Notes: generated by a model from the sequence alone, not told the origin. Counted from the stretch's first letter, positions 20,270 to 31,129 are shown. The stretch: DNA of 64,000 nt from Hydractinia symbiolongicarpus (GCF_029227915.1 NC_079878.1:24641501-24705500), one strand, 5' to 3'. Numbers and translations are program-made.

Positions 20270-22005
20270 GTTAGAGGTTGCAACCCTCTAGAGATTTTTC
20301 AAAAAAGCAAAATCCCCCTTTTTGCAAGGATTTCCTAAAAACATTGACCGTAAAAGGCAGAAAAATACAACAGCGACAGAACACAACACTAAAAAATAAA
20401 TATTAAAGCAATTCAAAATGAATTGAATAGGTACAAATGAGATAAATAAAACTTATCATAACGTGAATATCCTTAAACGGATAAATTTAAAATTATTCTT
20501 TAGAGAATGTGTTTAAGAAGCAAACAACTATCTGCGCGCCAGGACTTGTGACCCTGGCTGTAGCTTTCCACATGTGTTATGGAGCTCCAACACTCAGCCT
20601 TACACAGATAATTGTTGCTGTGGACCTGCCTAATGACAGTACCAGCCTGTCATAACTGGGGTAATATGCGTGGGCGTAACACCACGAAGACCAGATAAGA
20701 AAATGTAACCCCCTTGCAAAGCTTCTTCTAAAATGACTAAGGGCAGCAGGATTGTCAATCCTGAAAGCAAAGTGAGCAAACTCTGCCTCCCTACTGGATT
20801 GGGGTAATAAGTGGGATCGTTAAACCCAAAGACAAGATATGATATCAAGCCCCCTTGCTGTGCTTCTTACATTGTCTCTATACAAAGAGAGGAGTGAGCA
20901 AACTCCGGTTTCACGGTGCACTGACCAACATAAATCAGCTGGGGTAAATAAAACCGCTAGGGTCATGGATTCCCTCCCCCATTTGTTGTGTGACATACAA
21001 ATAAGCTAACTTCTGGAAAAGAAAAGTATGTATGACGAAGAATTATTCAAGTGGAATGTGTCTACTTGAGAAATACAGCGATCGTTGCATTTGAACCAGG
21101 TGTTTTGTTGGTCCTTAATGAAGGCCCAGTAATGACCTGCTTTTAATGTACCTGAGTGGTTAATGGTAGCAACCAAGTTATACTTGTTGTTGAAAGACAC
21201 ATCGTCAGTTGGGTGAGATGCTACCTTTAAGACATGATGTTTTTTAGGCAAGCAATTGACTAACTTGTTGTCTTTAAAAGAAGACCCATTTACTGATGTG
21301 TATCTTAACAATTGTACAACAAGGAAGTCGCCGCAATTAGAAATCTGAGTTTCAATTGTGGCCTCTTGATGCGATGAACACTGGGGGCAGAACCACTTGT
21401 TGTCACCTAGAAGTTCTTGAGGTTGTAAAAATTTGTTAAAAGAGTCTGCTATTGACTTACACGTTGGTAAAATTAAAATTGAATCCTTTTGCTCCCTGGA
21501 AGTGGAGAAACAACAGGAGTTGCATGACGTTGTTGTGGTCACAGTTACAGACAGTAGATTGTCAACCAAAGGGGAAGATCCAATAATTTCGTCAAAAACA
21601 ACTTGAAGGATCTCGGGCACATCTTGTTGGTGATTGTGATAAAACGCGTTATTGTTAAGAGCATGCATTCTGTTTTGCAGTGCTCGTAAGAAATTGGAAG
21701 GATCAATTGGTGAACGAGAACGATTCAGTAGTGACATATTTAGGACTATAGACTTTACTAGAGGAGATGACAAAGAGGACTCTGATGGTAATTGAGACCA
21801 AAGTCTTGGAAGAACCGTTAATGCTTGCAAAATGGAGTTTGCGTAGCATGTGTTCCCCTTGTTTATCAAACCAGCGTGAACGATGCTCACCTTTTGTTTA
21901 AGTTCCTGGCTAAGGTTATGGTGTTCCGTGGGTTTTGGCATGTCAGAGATGGCTGAAGATGGACTTTTAATGGATTTGGTAACAGACGAGGATTTTTCAT
22001 GAGGT
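20270..22005 (-). mobile_element. LINE-USP family, copy 1 (5'-truncated, divergent)
   Basis: The downstream region on the minus strand has the family's landmarks: a hairpin TTAGAGG/CCTCTAG at 20270, repeated modules with GGGGTAATAAGTGG and AAGACAAGA, and CCCCCTTGCTG (20640-20880). Then comes a USP frame. Upstream of the USP, the linker EKSSSVTKSIKSPSSAISD resembles the linker of copy 2 (SSVTNMECKKSKTPEKSSSK). The element is truncated there, about 14 bases before the inverted end of the rve transposon. This copy is the most divergent of the family, yet its USP frame is fully open. Confidence 0.7.
21006..21941 (-). CDS. Ubiquitin-specific protease (USP) domain, 311 aa
   Basis: A complete USP-type cysteine peptidase fold is recognisable. 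The Cys box is GLINKGNTCYANSILQAL (Cys32). A QQDVPEILQVVFDEI block follows, then two CxxC pairs that normally hold zinc (TTSCNSCC and WFCPQCSSHQ). The His box is NLVATINHSGTLKAGHYWAF (His270), with CNDRCIS supplying the third catalytic residue and a C-terminal SSYILFF strand. USPs cleave ubiquitin from proteins. The length is near the minimum for the family, without large insertions. Context and the linker ahead of it show that it belongs to the LINE-USP elements rather than being a host gene. It may start further upstream, because the frame before the ATG is also open. An intact frame in such a divergent copy is notable. Confidence 0.85.
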   Translation of the reverse strand: MPKPTEHHNLSQELKQKVSIVHAGLINKGNTCYANSILQALTVLPRLWSQLPSESSLSSPLVKSIVLNMSLLNRSRSPIDPSNFLRALQNRMHALNNNAFYHNHQQDVPEILQVVFDEIIGSSPLVDNLLSVTVTTTTSCNSCCFSTSREQKDSILILPTCKSIADSFNKFLQPQELLGDNKWFCPQCSSHQEATIETQISNCGDFLVVQLLRYTSVNGSSFKDNKLVNCLPKKHHVLKVASHPTDDVSFNNKYNLVATINHSGTLKAGHYWAFIKDQQNTWFKCNDRCISQVDTFHLNNSSSYILFFSRS

Positions 22006-22419
22006 ATACTATCCTACGGATGGCTCTGAGAAGGTCACACTTCTGTCATAACTTTTTTTACTTCTGCACTTTTTTTTGAAAATATATACTTCTGCAATTT
22101 TACTTTTAAATATGGTGGATATAAACAGGTCGTAAAATGCAAATATTTTGGTGCAATATGTGAGCTAGGCCCCAGCCCGAAGAAATTGTAGTTATTAAAA
22201 TAAATTTTACTTTAGTCCTCAAGGTTTTGGTTTTTTTTGATAATATCTTTTGTTGCTTGTTATTTTTTGGTAGGTTAAAGGTTATATAGACGCTAGCTAG
22301 CTATTTGTGTGGACCTAATGGGATGGTTTTCTTCGCCATAGTAGAATTATTATATAAAAAAGAACATTTTTGCCACTGCTAAAACTCACAAGTTCCAAAG
22401 TGTTCAAGAGATCAAATTA

Positions 22420-23700
22420 GATAACTGAAACTGAGACCAATAATTGATCAAACTGGTACAGCGACATTAATGCGTCTAAAGTTATATCAAAATATCTGCA
22501 ACCATTAACTAAAAAATGATTACGTTATAGAAGATTATATGAAATTTCCACATGTTATCAAGAGTATTACCCTTGAAGAAGATGAGGAATTGGTGTCATA
22601 TGACGTTGAATCGTTGTTTACGAGCATACCTATTGAGGATACTATCAGCTACATATGCCAAGAGATTTATAAAAATAAAGTTTTACTACCGTTGTGCAAA
22701 GAAAGCATTTTTCGTAAACTGCCTCGAAAGCTCTCATCGGACTGCATTTTTTCTGTCAACAACCGTTTAATTGAACAAATTGATGGTTGTCCTATGGGTG
22801 GCCCTATATCTGTTGTATTTTCTAATGCATACATGAATAAGATGGAAAAGGATTGTGTTGATCTTGTAAAACCAGCTCTCTACAAACGCTATGTAGACGA
22901 CACTTGTGCGAAACGTAAAAAAGATGTACCCGATACTCTCTTTAAGTCTCTTAATAATTATCACCAAACATAAAGCTGACAATGGAGATAGACCCCCCTC
23001 GTTTCTTGGACACTGAAATTATTCACTTTGGCAACGGTTTCAAAACGAAAGTTCATATCAAAGAAAACAAACTACCTATACATTGGAAATCAGCTGTACT
23101 GAAAAACTACAAACGTAATTCGATTCTAGGTGACTTACACAGACCCTATAAAATTTCTGATTATTTTCAAGAAGTAATTGAATACATTAAATTTAAGTAT
23201 AAGAAAGCTGGGTATCCTCATGATTTTGTCTATAGTGTGATAAGAGATTTCAACAAAGGAAAGGAAGAGTTTTTAATCGAAATGGTTATTTGAAGAAAGA
23301 AAAAAGAATTATTTCACCTTACCTTACTGCCAACGAAATGAAGAAGACGTGAAAAGTTTTATTAATAACTTAAATCGTTGGACAAATGAGAATTTCATTT
23401 TCTGCTCTGGAGCACTAAGAAAATCCAGTCTCTCTTTACGTTGAAAGACAAAATACAGCACTTAGCATGCGTTATCTACGAAGGTACATGCGGTGTGAAC
23501 TACATCGGTGAAACAGTACGAAATGCGCAAACACGATGGTCTGAACATAACAAAATGTCTTCAAAGTCCGAATCAGCTAATCATGTTGTCGCGAATGATG
23601 GACACTCTTTTTGTGAAAATTTTGGAGGCATTCTATATAAAGTCATTAAGGCCTGTTCTTGAATCTAAAAGATTATTACTTTTCCATAACGGCGTGACGT
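22420..23700 (+). pseudogene. Penelope-like retroelement: RT and GIY-YIG endonuclease
   Basis: RT relic: RPIIDQTGTAT near 22430, then LVSYDVESLFTSIPIEDTI, GCPMGGPISVVFSNAYMNKME and the active site YKRYVDDTCAKRKK. After a frame break at about 22975 it continues as PPRFLDTEI and KLPIHWKSAVLKNYKRNSILGDLHR. The endonuclease part, 23441-23662, shows CVIYEGTCGVNYIGETVRNAQTRWSEH, a clear GIY-YIG domain, followed by NHVVANDGHSF. RT followed by C-terminal GIY-YIG is the layout of endonuclease-positive Penelope elements. The N-terminus is missing and there are at least three frameshifts. Confidence 0.85.
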
Positions 23701-23852
23701 AAAAATATAATTTCTTATTGCGACGTTAATGTATTTTATTTTCTATTCTACTGATCTCATTATTCACAGTCCTTTGAGAGTTTCAGCAAAAAATTTTATT
23801 AAATAGTGGCTTTATATTAGCAGTATTACTTACGAAAAGCTTTGTGTAAATC

Positions 23853-25062
23853 AATGGACAATATTTTTAAGAATACCATTAGAACAGACATCAAATCATT
23901 TATGGATTCAGAAAATACAAATAATGAAAGAAAAGAAAACACCAAAATTCGAGCAAAGTCATCTGAAAGTGGAAGTTCACAATATTCTAGTCGACCCTCC
24001 AAAAAGTACAAAAAGTTAAACTTAAGTATGAGAGATATGATAACCTAATTAACGAGTTCAAAGTGGTGAGGCTAAAAGATGGAGGAGGAAAACTTTTACT
24101 TTGATGATAACAACTGTAACAATTTTTCAGAAAACGTTGTTGGATGCGCAATTGATCTTGTAGCAATCACAGGTCAAAATACTGGTGAAGATGAAGACAT
24201 GTGGGAATACCTTAAGAGAAAAGGCCTTGTTATTTCTAAAACATTCTTTGTCAAGGTCAACAACATATGTAGATTTAAGTGAGGACAATTTTCCTGCAGT
24301 TTTCAACAATTTTAATGAATTTAATGAATATCAATGAATGTTGAAAGTACACCCAAACGAAAATTGTGCCATACCTGCCACTGTACCTACACTGGAAATG
24401 AATGCTTCATCTGGTAACGAAATCAAGAGTACTTGAAAAGGACAAGGAAAAGACTGCATTAGAACTGAACTTGACAACAGCTACAGAACTAAACGATTGT
24501 TTTGACAATGAAATGCCAAGTAGTTCATTTGAAGGAAATCCTATTCCTGAGTTGCCATCAGTTGCCGAATTAAGGCAGATCAGATTAAATCTATTTACCA
24601 CAGATGTACCTGAATGTTTAACTGCAGAAAAAGAAGTAAAAGTTAACAGGCACAATATAAGAAAATACTTGATTAAAGCTTTCCAAGATGAGGTAATTTT
24701 GCTGTTTGTATTGTGTATTATATTGTCTGTAAACAAAGAAATTTTGGTGGAAAAAAAATTGACAGATGATTAAAAATTTAAATTATGACAGGAATTGAAG
24801 TGACAGATTTTGGTCCAAACCGGCAAATGTTCTTGTCACCAAAAGTTTTGTATACTTCCAATGATATTAAGTAAAATTTATATTATTTACTAGATCAAGG
24901 TGAATGAGAAAATCACTTACACTGTTATTCGCATGGGCTCTCAGAAAATGGTGTAGGATCAGGTGTATCAAGAGATGTATATTCAATGTTTTGGAAAGAC
25001 GTTGCAGATAGCTATTTAGTTGGTGCTGATGACACAGTCATTCAATGCAACTACGAAAGCGT
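23853..25062 (+). pseudogene. Multi-exon relic ending in a HECT-like segment
   Basis: Several short frames seem to belong together: a charged Ser-rich piece (23842-24048), an acidic piece with DLVAITGQNTGEDEDMWEYL (24079-24250), and a piece ending EKEVKVNRHNIRKYLIKAFQDE at about 24690 directly before a donor-like GTAATT. After a 200-base gap, 24934-25050 reads HGLSENGVGSGVSRDVYSMFWKDV in one frame. The pair 'basic xVxRxxIxxxLIxAFxD' then 'GVGSGVxRDxxSxFW' recalls a HECT-related protein family that is repeated in cnidarian genomes. That is recognition from memory, not a search. Many stops; no start or end is defined. Confidence 0.35.
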
Positions 25063-25390
25063 ACATTCAGACTGCGCATGCGTCAAAAATTGTAAACAAA
25101 ATCCGTGATCTTTCTTCCCAAGCGATAAGAGTAGTTTATGCACAGACTGCAATAACTTAAAAGCTAGTGTGACTTAATAAAAAGCTTAGAACGTGTGTCC
25201 AGGACGTATGTCTTGGCCGCCCAGTTAAGTTGCTTCAACAAACAGAGCGATTTTGCGGGAATTTTTAAACTTTCAAAAAACATTTTAAACGCTGGTTTTT
25301 TTACGGTTGGGGTGAAAATTCAAGAGTTTTCCCACCAAAATCAGAACTTAAGTAATAAAGAGGAACCTTTTAGCATTTCTGTTATCAAAA

Positions 25391-26140
25391 ATGGCTGACA
25401 TACATGCTACCAGTTTGTCAAAACTATGCCGAATTTGTGGTTCAATACTGACTAAATACACATACAAAGTAGCAGGTCTTAGTGAAAGCATAAAGAGTTC
25501 CCATTTTATTGATGACACAGGACAATCCAGCGTTACACCCGGATAAAATATGCCAAAAATGTCACTCAACACTGAAAAATATACGAGATAGAGGCCCCAC
25601 TCACTTCCATGGAAATGTTGTTTGGGAACCGCACAGCGACACATCGACCAGCCAGGAAAAAAAATCTGGGAGGCCTTCAAGCAACAACGTTATTTGGACC
25701 AGGGCGGTTATTTTAAATTTATTAGCAGATACTCCAAATCTTTGTGTATGTAAACTGTGCAATAAAATCTTACACAGGCCAGTGTTATTACCGTGCCTGC
25801 ACAGTTTCTGCTTAATTTGCGTGGTAAGACGTTATGAGGGCAAAAAAGTGTCCGACACAACTTGTCCCCGCTGCCTCCGCCCAGTTAAAGTGGAATAGCT
25901 GCTTACAGCTAAGCTGTGAAAAGGAATGTGGCAGGTTATTCCCCATCAAAAACAGAAAGGAGAAAAGTGACATCGAAAGACAATGTTACGGTAAATTAGA
26001 ACTAAACCAAACGTTTCCACTCAACGAAAGGGAAGAGATTTCAAGGGAGTTAGAAGACACTGGCCTTACTATCATAAAACACAAAATGGCACAATCAAAC
26101 CTCCCAAATCAAAGTATTGAGTTCAAAACTGCTGAATCCA
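25391..26140 (+). pseudogene. RAG1 N-terminal-region-like zinc domains
   Basis: ATG at 25391 starts MADIHATSLSKLCRICGSIL. After one frame break at about 25510 comes DNPALHPDKICQKCHSTLKN, then VVWEPHS. These match in order the first zinc-binding part of vertebrate RAG1 (LCRICG; a D-rich segment with IHP followed by C-x2-C; EWQPHS). Next, 25744-25890 encodes a C3HC4 RING: CVCKLCNKILHRPV, LPCLHSFCLICV, CPRCLRPV. It is followed by CLQLSCEKECGRLFP and ERQC, in the place of RAG1's next zinc finger. The RAG1 N-terminus is known outside vertebrates in a mollusc transposon, N-RAG-TP. This relic and the transposase core at 26834 probably form such an element. Two frame breaks are present. Confidence 0.65.
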
Positions 26141-26205
26141 GGGTAATTTTATTATTTTTCGTTACAAATATTGTTCTAACATGATTTGAAAATTGGAGTA
26201 CACGT

Positions 26206-26330
26206 TTTTTTTTAAGGAAACCTAAGCATTTGGTTGAGCCTGAAATGTTTCTTAATCTTTCTTATTCGCTAAAAGTTTTTATGAGAAAACGAATTAAAAA
26301 GGGAAGCCAAAAAGTTATTTCTTATAAAAA
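26206..26330. mobile_element. Small inverted-repeat element, copy 1
   Basis: Starts TTTTTTAAGGAAACCTAAGC, continues ATTTGGTTGAGCC, and ends ATTTCTTATAAAAA. It matches 42173-42286 at both ends. About 125 bases, no coding; it lies in a gap between RAG1-like and transposase exons. Confidence 0.6.
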
Positions 26331-26833
26331 CGTATACACGTGTTCTTATAATTGGATCAAATTATTTTTTATGGTCGAAAATTTTTTATTCCACAGCATA
26401 AAATTTTGAGGTATGTTTTTTCTTAAAAAAAATAAAGTAAAGTCAGGATATTCTTCTCTAGTCCTTGATATTAACATCCACGCCTAAAGCTGTGAAGATT
26501 GGACCAATCAGCACCAGACACCTAAGGAGAAGAACGCAATAATTGGTTGCACTTAAAGTCGATATGTGTATTCCCTGGGAAAAAATGAAAACAATGGCAA
26601 GGTATATCAAGACTTTTTTAATTGTACATACTTTATGGGAAGTTTACACCCTGTTAAAAGATTAAATTCCCAGGGTATTCCAAGGCATTTTATTTTATGA
26701 TTTTAATAAGCTATTAAAATGTAAAGTTTTCTGTTACAGGGTTAAAACATTTGACATTGACACGGCGTCTCATAAATCCCAAATAATCCATGCAAAATTT
26801 TGTAAAAATTTACTTTTTAAAATATTTCTTTGC

Positions 26834-27920
26834 AGTCAACAGAAAAGAATTCAAAAATGAAATCCATGTGAAAATTGGCGGTGACCATGGTGGCTCATCC
26901 TTTAAAATGTCGTATCAAGTTTCTAACACCGATCGGCCTAATAGTAAAAACAACACTGTTGTTTTCAGCATTTTTGAAGCGAAAGACTATGGAGTTAACA
27001 TGAAGATTGGTTTATGTCGTTTTAGTGCGCAAATAGATCACCTTCAAAATGCATCATGGAAGTAAGTAAAGAAATAACCCAAAAATTCTCCATTTGTTGA
27101 TTTAATTATAATAATTGCCAGCCGCGGTTGTGTGTCTAAACGCACATTAGAATCCATAGCTAATGATTTGAAAGGGTTTCGCGAGGCAGGAGGAAACATA
27201 AAGAATGCTAAAAACTTCAATAATGTTATTGATGATGTGATCTTAAATGTGCCAATGGACCAGGTGAAAATGTGCTTACATAATCGATTATATCTAAGGA
27301 ATCTTTGTAATAATGCCTATTTTTATGCAAATCATCGTAAGTGACAAATGTTGTAAAATTTCTTCCTACCTTATGGTTGCAGTTCCAGTGTTGCACATTT
27401 CACTAGGGACATATCTGAAATTTTTCAGAATGCTGGAAGATGACTGTCATCTTATAGTTATTAGAATTGCTGGATTCTTGGCCATCGAAAAGTGATTTTG
27501 ACCCGTATGTTTCTGATCAACTAAAAATAAGAGAATTGGAATATCAATGTCTCGATTGTGAAAACAAGATCAGCCTTATACATGATGCAATTCATGATGC
27601 CATCTTGAAAGATCCAGATAACGAAACATACGTAAAATCCGTTTATAAACCAAGACTGGATAACTTTACGAACAGACTTACAGAAAAGGAAGTTTAAATA
27701 ACTCAAATTGAGACCAGTTAATTTAAACTTTGAAAACTTCATCATGTTTATATTTTTAAACAACATGTATATCTGAATTGAAGCAAAAACGAAGTTTTGG
27801 CAAAAACGATGGCCCACTAGTCCTAAAGTTAGACGAAACATTACAGCAGTTAAACATGGAAAGGCAAGCATATCATGGAAAATCCTTCGTTGGAAATCAT
27901 GTCCATAAAATGCTTAAGGT
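26834..27920 (+). pseudogene. Transposase core relic downstream of the RAG1-like exons
   Basis: At least five exon-like pieces on the plus strand have splice-like borders. At 26834 (after TTTCTTTGCAG): EIHVKIGGDHGGSSFKMSYQ, PNSKNNTVVFSIFEAKDY, ending WK/GTAAGT. At about 27123: KRTLESIANDLKGFREAGG to VPMDQ/GTGAAA. At 27383: VPVLHISLGTYLKFFRMLEDDC. At 27500: an acidic helical piece. At 27776: LDETLQQLNMERQAYHGKSF and VGNHVHKMLK/GTAAAT. I have seen this order of blocks in repetitive cnidarian and mollusc proteins. GGDHGG and LHISLG look like catalytic-core segments of a DDE-type transposase, but I cannot name the superfamily with certainty. Confidence 0.5.
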
Positions 27921-28217
27921 AAATATCATAACAAAAATTAACTTAACAAATTGTCTCTAAAAATGATGTTTTTGTGTATCATTTTAAAATTATAGAGAAC
28001 AAATAATAATAGTGAAAATTTACCTGTTAATAGGTTGAGAATATAATCCAACTTTGCAATTCTATACCAAAACTTGTATTCGAGATTCCTAATATTAAGG
28101 AGATAGACATTAATGCATTTTTATGAAGAGAGAGTTTAAATCCTGGGTTTTCGGTAGCAAAGCATACAAAAAACAGAGAAAATAGAGGAGGTAATACTGA
28201 TACGTATACGTAAATAT

Positions 28218-28411
28218 TTGCTTAGGTCGACAATAAATCTCTTAAAAAGCCTCGCATTTTCTCACGAAACTTCTAGTAATGTTAAGGAAGTGTTGATTGA
28301 GTTTGCAAGACAAGAACTATACCAAAAACCTCATATAATGGCAACATGCTGGAGAACTAATTACGCCCCTCTACTAACACACCTATCAACACCGGAATCT
28401 CTTGTTGCCTT
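28218..28411 (+). pseudogene. Possible further exon of the RAG1-like transposon
   Basis: An open stretch, SLAFSHETSSNVKEVLIEFA and onward, follows an AG at about 28226. It could be a C-terminal piece of the same gene. Past 28411 the frame runs into a LINE-USP fragment, so the Lys-Ile-rich tail of this frame is not protein. Function not recognised. Confidence 0.25.
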
Positions 28412-28536
28412 GTCACTCTCCAAAGACAAGACTACAAAAAAAATTAAAAAAATTAAAAAAAAAATTAAAAAATAAGAATAGTCAAACCCCCTTGCTGACG
28501 TAAGCCGGAAGTTGTGGTGCTGACTGCAATTTACCT
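28412..28536 (-). mobile_element. LINE-USP family fragment (copy 7)
   Basis: GTCACTCTCCAAAGACAAG through CAAACCCCCTTGCTGACGTA and GCCGGAAGTTGTGGTGCTGA to TTTACCT matches 47975-48080 of copy 5 almost base for base, apart from an expanded A-rich run. It is an internal 3'-region fragment with neither end of the element. Confidence 0.8.
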
Positions 28537-28908
28537 GACCATGGTGACATTTTTTTGTAATTAGGGAAATACCAATCAGTTTATTTACATGCTGTTGTTT
28601 TATTTTTAACTTCTTTTGTGGTCTGTAGACATCCTTTTTTCTTTATATATTACTCGCAAAGCTTTACTACGGTTTACATTTGTTATATCCTAATATCAGT
28701 AAAAAAATGGGTACGAGAGTATAGTTATGTTGTAAAAAAAGGATTTCTTATTTTGTTAAGATCTATTTGTTTTTACGATTGCAGTGTTTGTTGTATATAT
28801 ATGACTCACATTTATTTTGGTTTACTAGAGATGTAAAAATTACTTATTGTATAAACTTTTTATGGAAAAAAAGCAATAAGAAAACAACAAATGTTCATAT
28901 TTTGTGTA
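28537..28908. other. AT-rich spacer
   Basis: No coding or repeat signal that I can support between the LINE fragment and the C-terminus of the rve transposase. Confidence 0.4.
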
Positions 28909-30043
28909 CTATGAGAATTCATCAATCTTTTCAATAAGATAAAAATACAATTGTAGTGCCTCCTCTGGATTTTGTGGTTGAGCGATACCATCTCGATTCA
29001 TAAAATGCTCTGCAAATTCATGAAACTCATACGAGAAATCACAATGCTCATTTTCAGTGACCGATTGGAATTCATTAACATCCTGGGGATGCACGTTTTG
29101 TAAACAATCCTCTGCGTCAAACAAATGAGGAAGGAAAAACATAGAATCGGAACGACCACTTGGTCCACCATTATTGCTTTTTGAGATGAAATGTCAGTTC
29201 CATTCCTCAAAAATTGAATTTAAATCACTTTGAATCAATGGCATAAAACAATATCGAAAACAGTCCAATATAACTGGATTGGAAGTAAAAAGCGTGTCTT
29301 AGTCAGCTAAATCCCAGAAAAAATGCCGCCACCACCCAATACGATCCCGTTGTAACATGGCCCAAAATGACTCAATTCTCTGGTTCTGTGGCGATGTTGT
29401 TATACTGAAAGATTCCCAAGTAAACGTGAACGGGCTCGATGAGTGCATGTTCAGTTCCATCATCTGCTTTAATTGTCAAAGGAAGTCCTTTCAAATTTAA
29501 AACGGCATCTAAATAGTATCCAGCGATAACTTCAGGCAGTTTATTAGTGGTCCCTACTTTAAGCCAAATTATTTTGCGTGAAAAGCCGTCAATACATCCA
29601 TGAATGCTAAAACCATACGGCTTAAGCTTATCGTGGCCATCAATGTGCCAGAACTAATTTGGGCCTCGAGCTCGGTATGCTCTTCGACGAAGGCGCCGTC
29701 TCTTTCTCCTATTTACTCCATCTGGATCAAAATACCTTATTGCTAGCCTAACATCACCTCGTCTGCAGATTATGCCTTTTGACGTTAAACACCTATGAAT
29801 GCGACGATAGCCCAGCTCAGCTCCACTACCATCCAGTTGCTCCTTCACAGCCTGCATCACATCTGTGTGTTGATTTCTAATACTTGCCAAGGGCCTTTTT
29901 CTCATACCATAAAGACGAAACCTTCTTTTTAATGTCGATAAACTAGTTTTATAGTTATGATGTATACGAAGGAATTCTAGTATCTCCAGGTATGTCAGTA
30001 CTTGATTGAAATAAACCTTAATAGCATCCTTCACGCTTTCCAT
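28909..30043 (-). pseudogene. rve-type (integrase-core) transposase
   Basis: ATG at 30043 begins with helical DNA-binding segments (VYFNQVLTYLEILEFL, SLSTLKRRFRLYGMRKRPL). The core follows in the same frame, though interrupted by a stop near 29655: FWHIDGHDKLKPYGFSIHG (first Asp), IKADDGTEH (second Asp) and, after a frame change, NQRIESFWAMLQRDRIGWW (Glu). The C-terminus at 28909-29142 (NPEEALQLYFYLIEKID) fits the family. The DDE residues are all visible, but two stops and two frameshifts inactivate it. Proteins of this kind are found in animal DNA transposons related to the Ginger/integrase-like group; I do not fix the subfamily. Confidence 0.75.
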
Positions 30044-30506
30044 GACGGTGTAGTGAATTAGGAGATACTAGACAACTGATTAATAACGCTAAAAGTGAGT
30101 TAGAAAATTAAAAAAAAAATTGCAGAAGTGAAAAAAAATTGCAGAAGTGAAATACAAGTTAACAGAAGTAAAAAAATACTTTACAGAAGTGTGACCCCTC
30201 AGAGCCATCGTACCTTAAGCTTTTTTAAATTTTATATATTTATTTCATTGACATTTAACTTCAGGGAGTTTATTGACAGTACCGAGAAAGAAAGGCAATC
30301 ACCTATAAAACGCACGACGTAACCACATCGACCACTAACCTTGACGTAGTTAAAATATTTTGAAATTATTCAATAAAGAGAATGTCTTACAGTAGACTCT
30401 CAATATAAGTCAAACCAGCAAATGTAGTTTAACGCCAATTTTAAACCTTTCATTGTTGATTTTTCTGCTGATGGAGCATCAGAATCACAGGAACAATCCA
30501 TGAAAA

Positions 30507-30930
30507 TTGGCACACTTACACTATGGCATTACGGAAGTAAAATTTGAAGTCGTGAATTTCATTACCCGCTTCATCTGGGCAGCTAGTGTTTTACCGTCAT
30601 CTGCTTCATATCCATATGCCAATGTTTATAAAAGTGAAATGCAAAAGATTTACGGAACTATTGGCGAATTCTATTTGGCAAGTTCCAAATATGGATCAGA
30701 GAAGTTCCAAATATGGATCAGAGGAAAGAAAAAATCAGTGCCATTGATACATTTCGAAAGTCTTTAAATGTTAATGAAATGCTGCTACGATTCATCACAA
30801 GCTATTTTCATGGCAAATAATGGTTCCCATCAGTTGGGATATCCACGATTTGATCATTTCGGAGATCGAAACAGGCCGGAGCCGCTGCATCTCGAAATCA
30901 ATAATTTGCGGCATGTGTTATTTGCCTTAC
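30507..30930 (+). pseudogene. Unrecognised coding relic
   Basis: Two frames with coding character: SSASYPYANVYKSEMQKIYG and GEFYLASSKYGSEKFQIWIR at 30590-30730, and in another frame LGYPRFDHFGDRNRPEPLHL with EINNLRHVL at 30835-30930. The second phrase recalls the C-terminal part of transposases repeated in cnidarians. I cannot name either. A 19-base direct duplication (AAGTTCCAAATATGGATCA) sits in the first piece. Confidence 0.3.
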
Positions 30931-31129
30931 AATGAATCAATTTGCGGAGGGTGGTTTAGCATGTTTATTGAAGTTTTGAAAAATTTTGAAAAGCATGTTG
31001 AAGAAGATAAAAAAGCTGAATGTGATCTAAAGTTTATTTCACCAAGAATTGAAGAACATTTTGCGAATGAAAGCGGGCGGATGAAAAAACTGGAAATCAG
31101 ATTGATTGGTGCACAAGCAATGTAGCTAC

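Larger units (their letters stand above)
22019..30209 (-). mobile_element. rve-transposase DNA transposon with inverted ends and internal insertions
   Basis: GATGGCTCTGAG at 22019 is matched by the inverse CTCAGAGCCATC ending at 30209. The match continues imperfectly as GGTCACACTTCTGT. Both ends then carry several ACTTCTGCA words in inverted orientation (22040-22100 and 30120-30190). A transposase with an rve-type core lies on the minus strand near the right end (28909-30043). The rest of the interval holds unrelated relics: a Penelope element, HECT-like exons, a RAG1-like transposon and a LINE fragment. These I take as later insertions. No convincing target duplication is visible. Confidence 0.65.

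Noticed and set aside
28412-28475. Lys-Ile-rich C-terminus of the frame at 28218
   Set aside because: It is A-rich sequence inside a minus-strand LINE fragment, not part of the protein.
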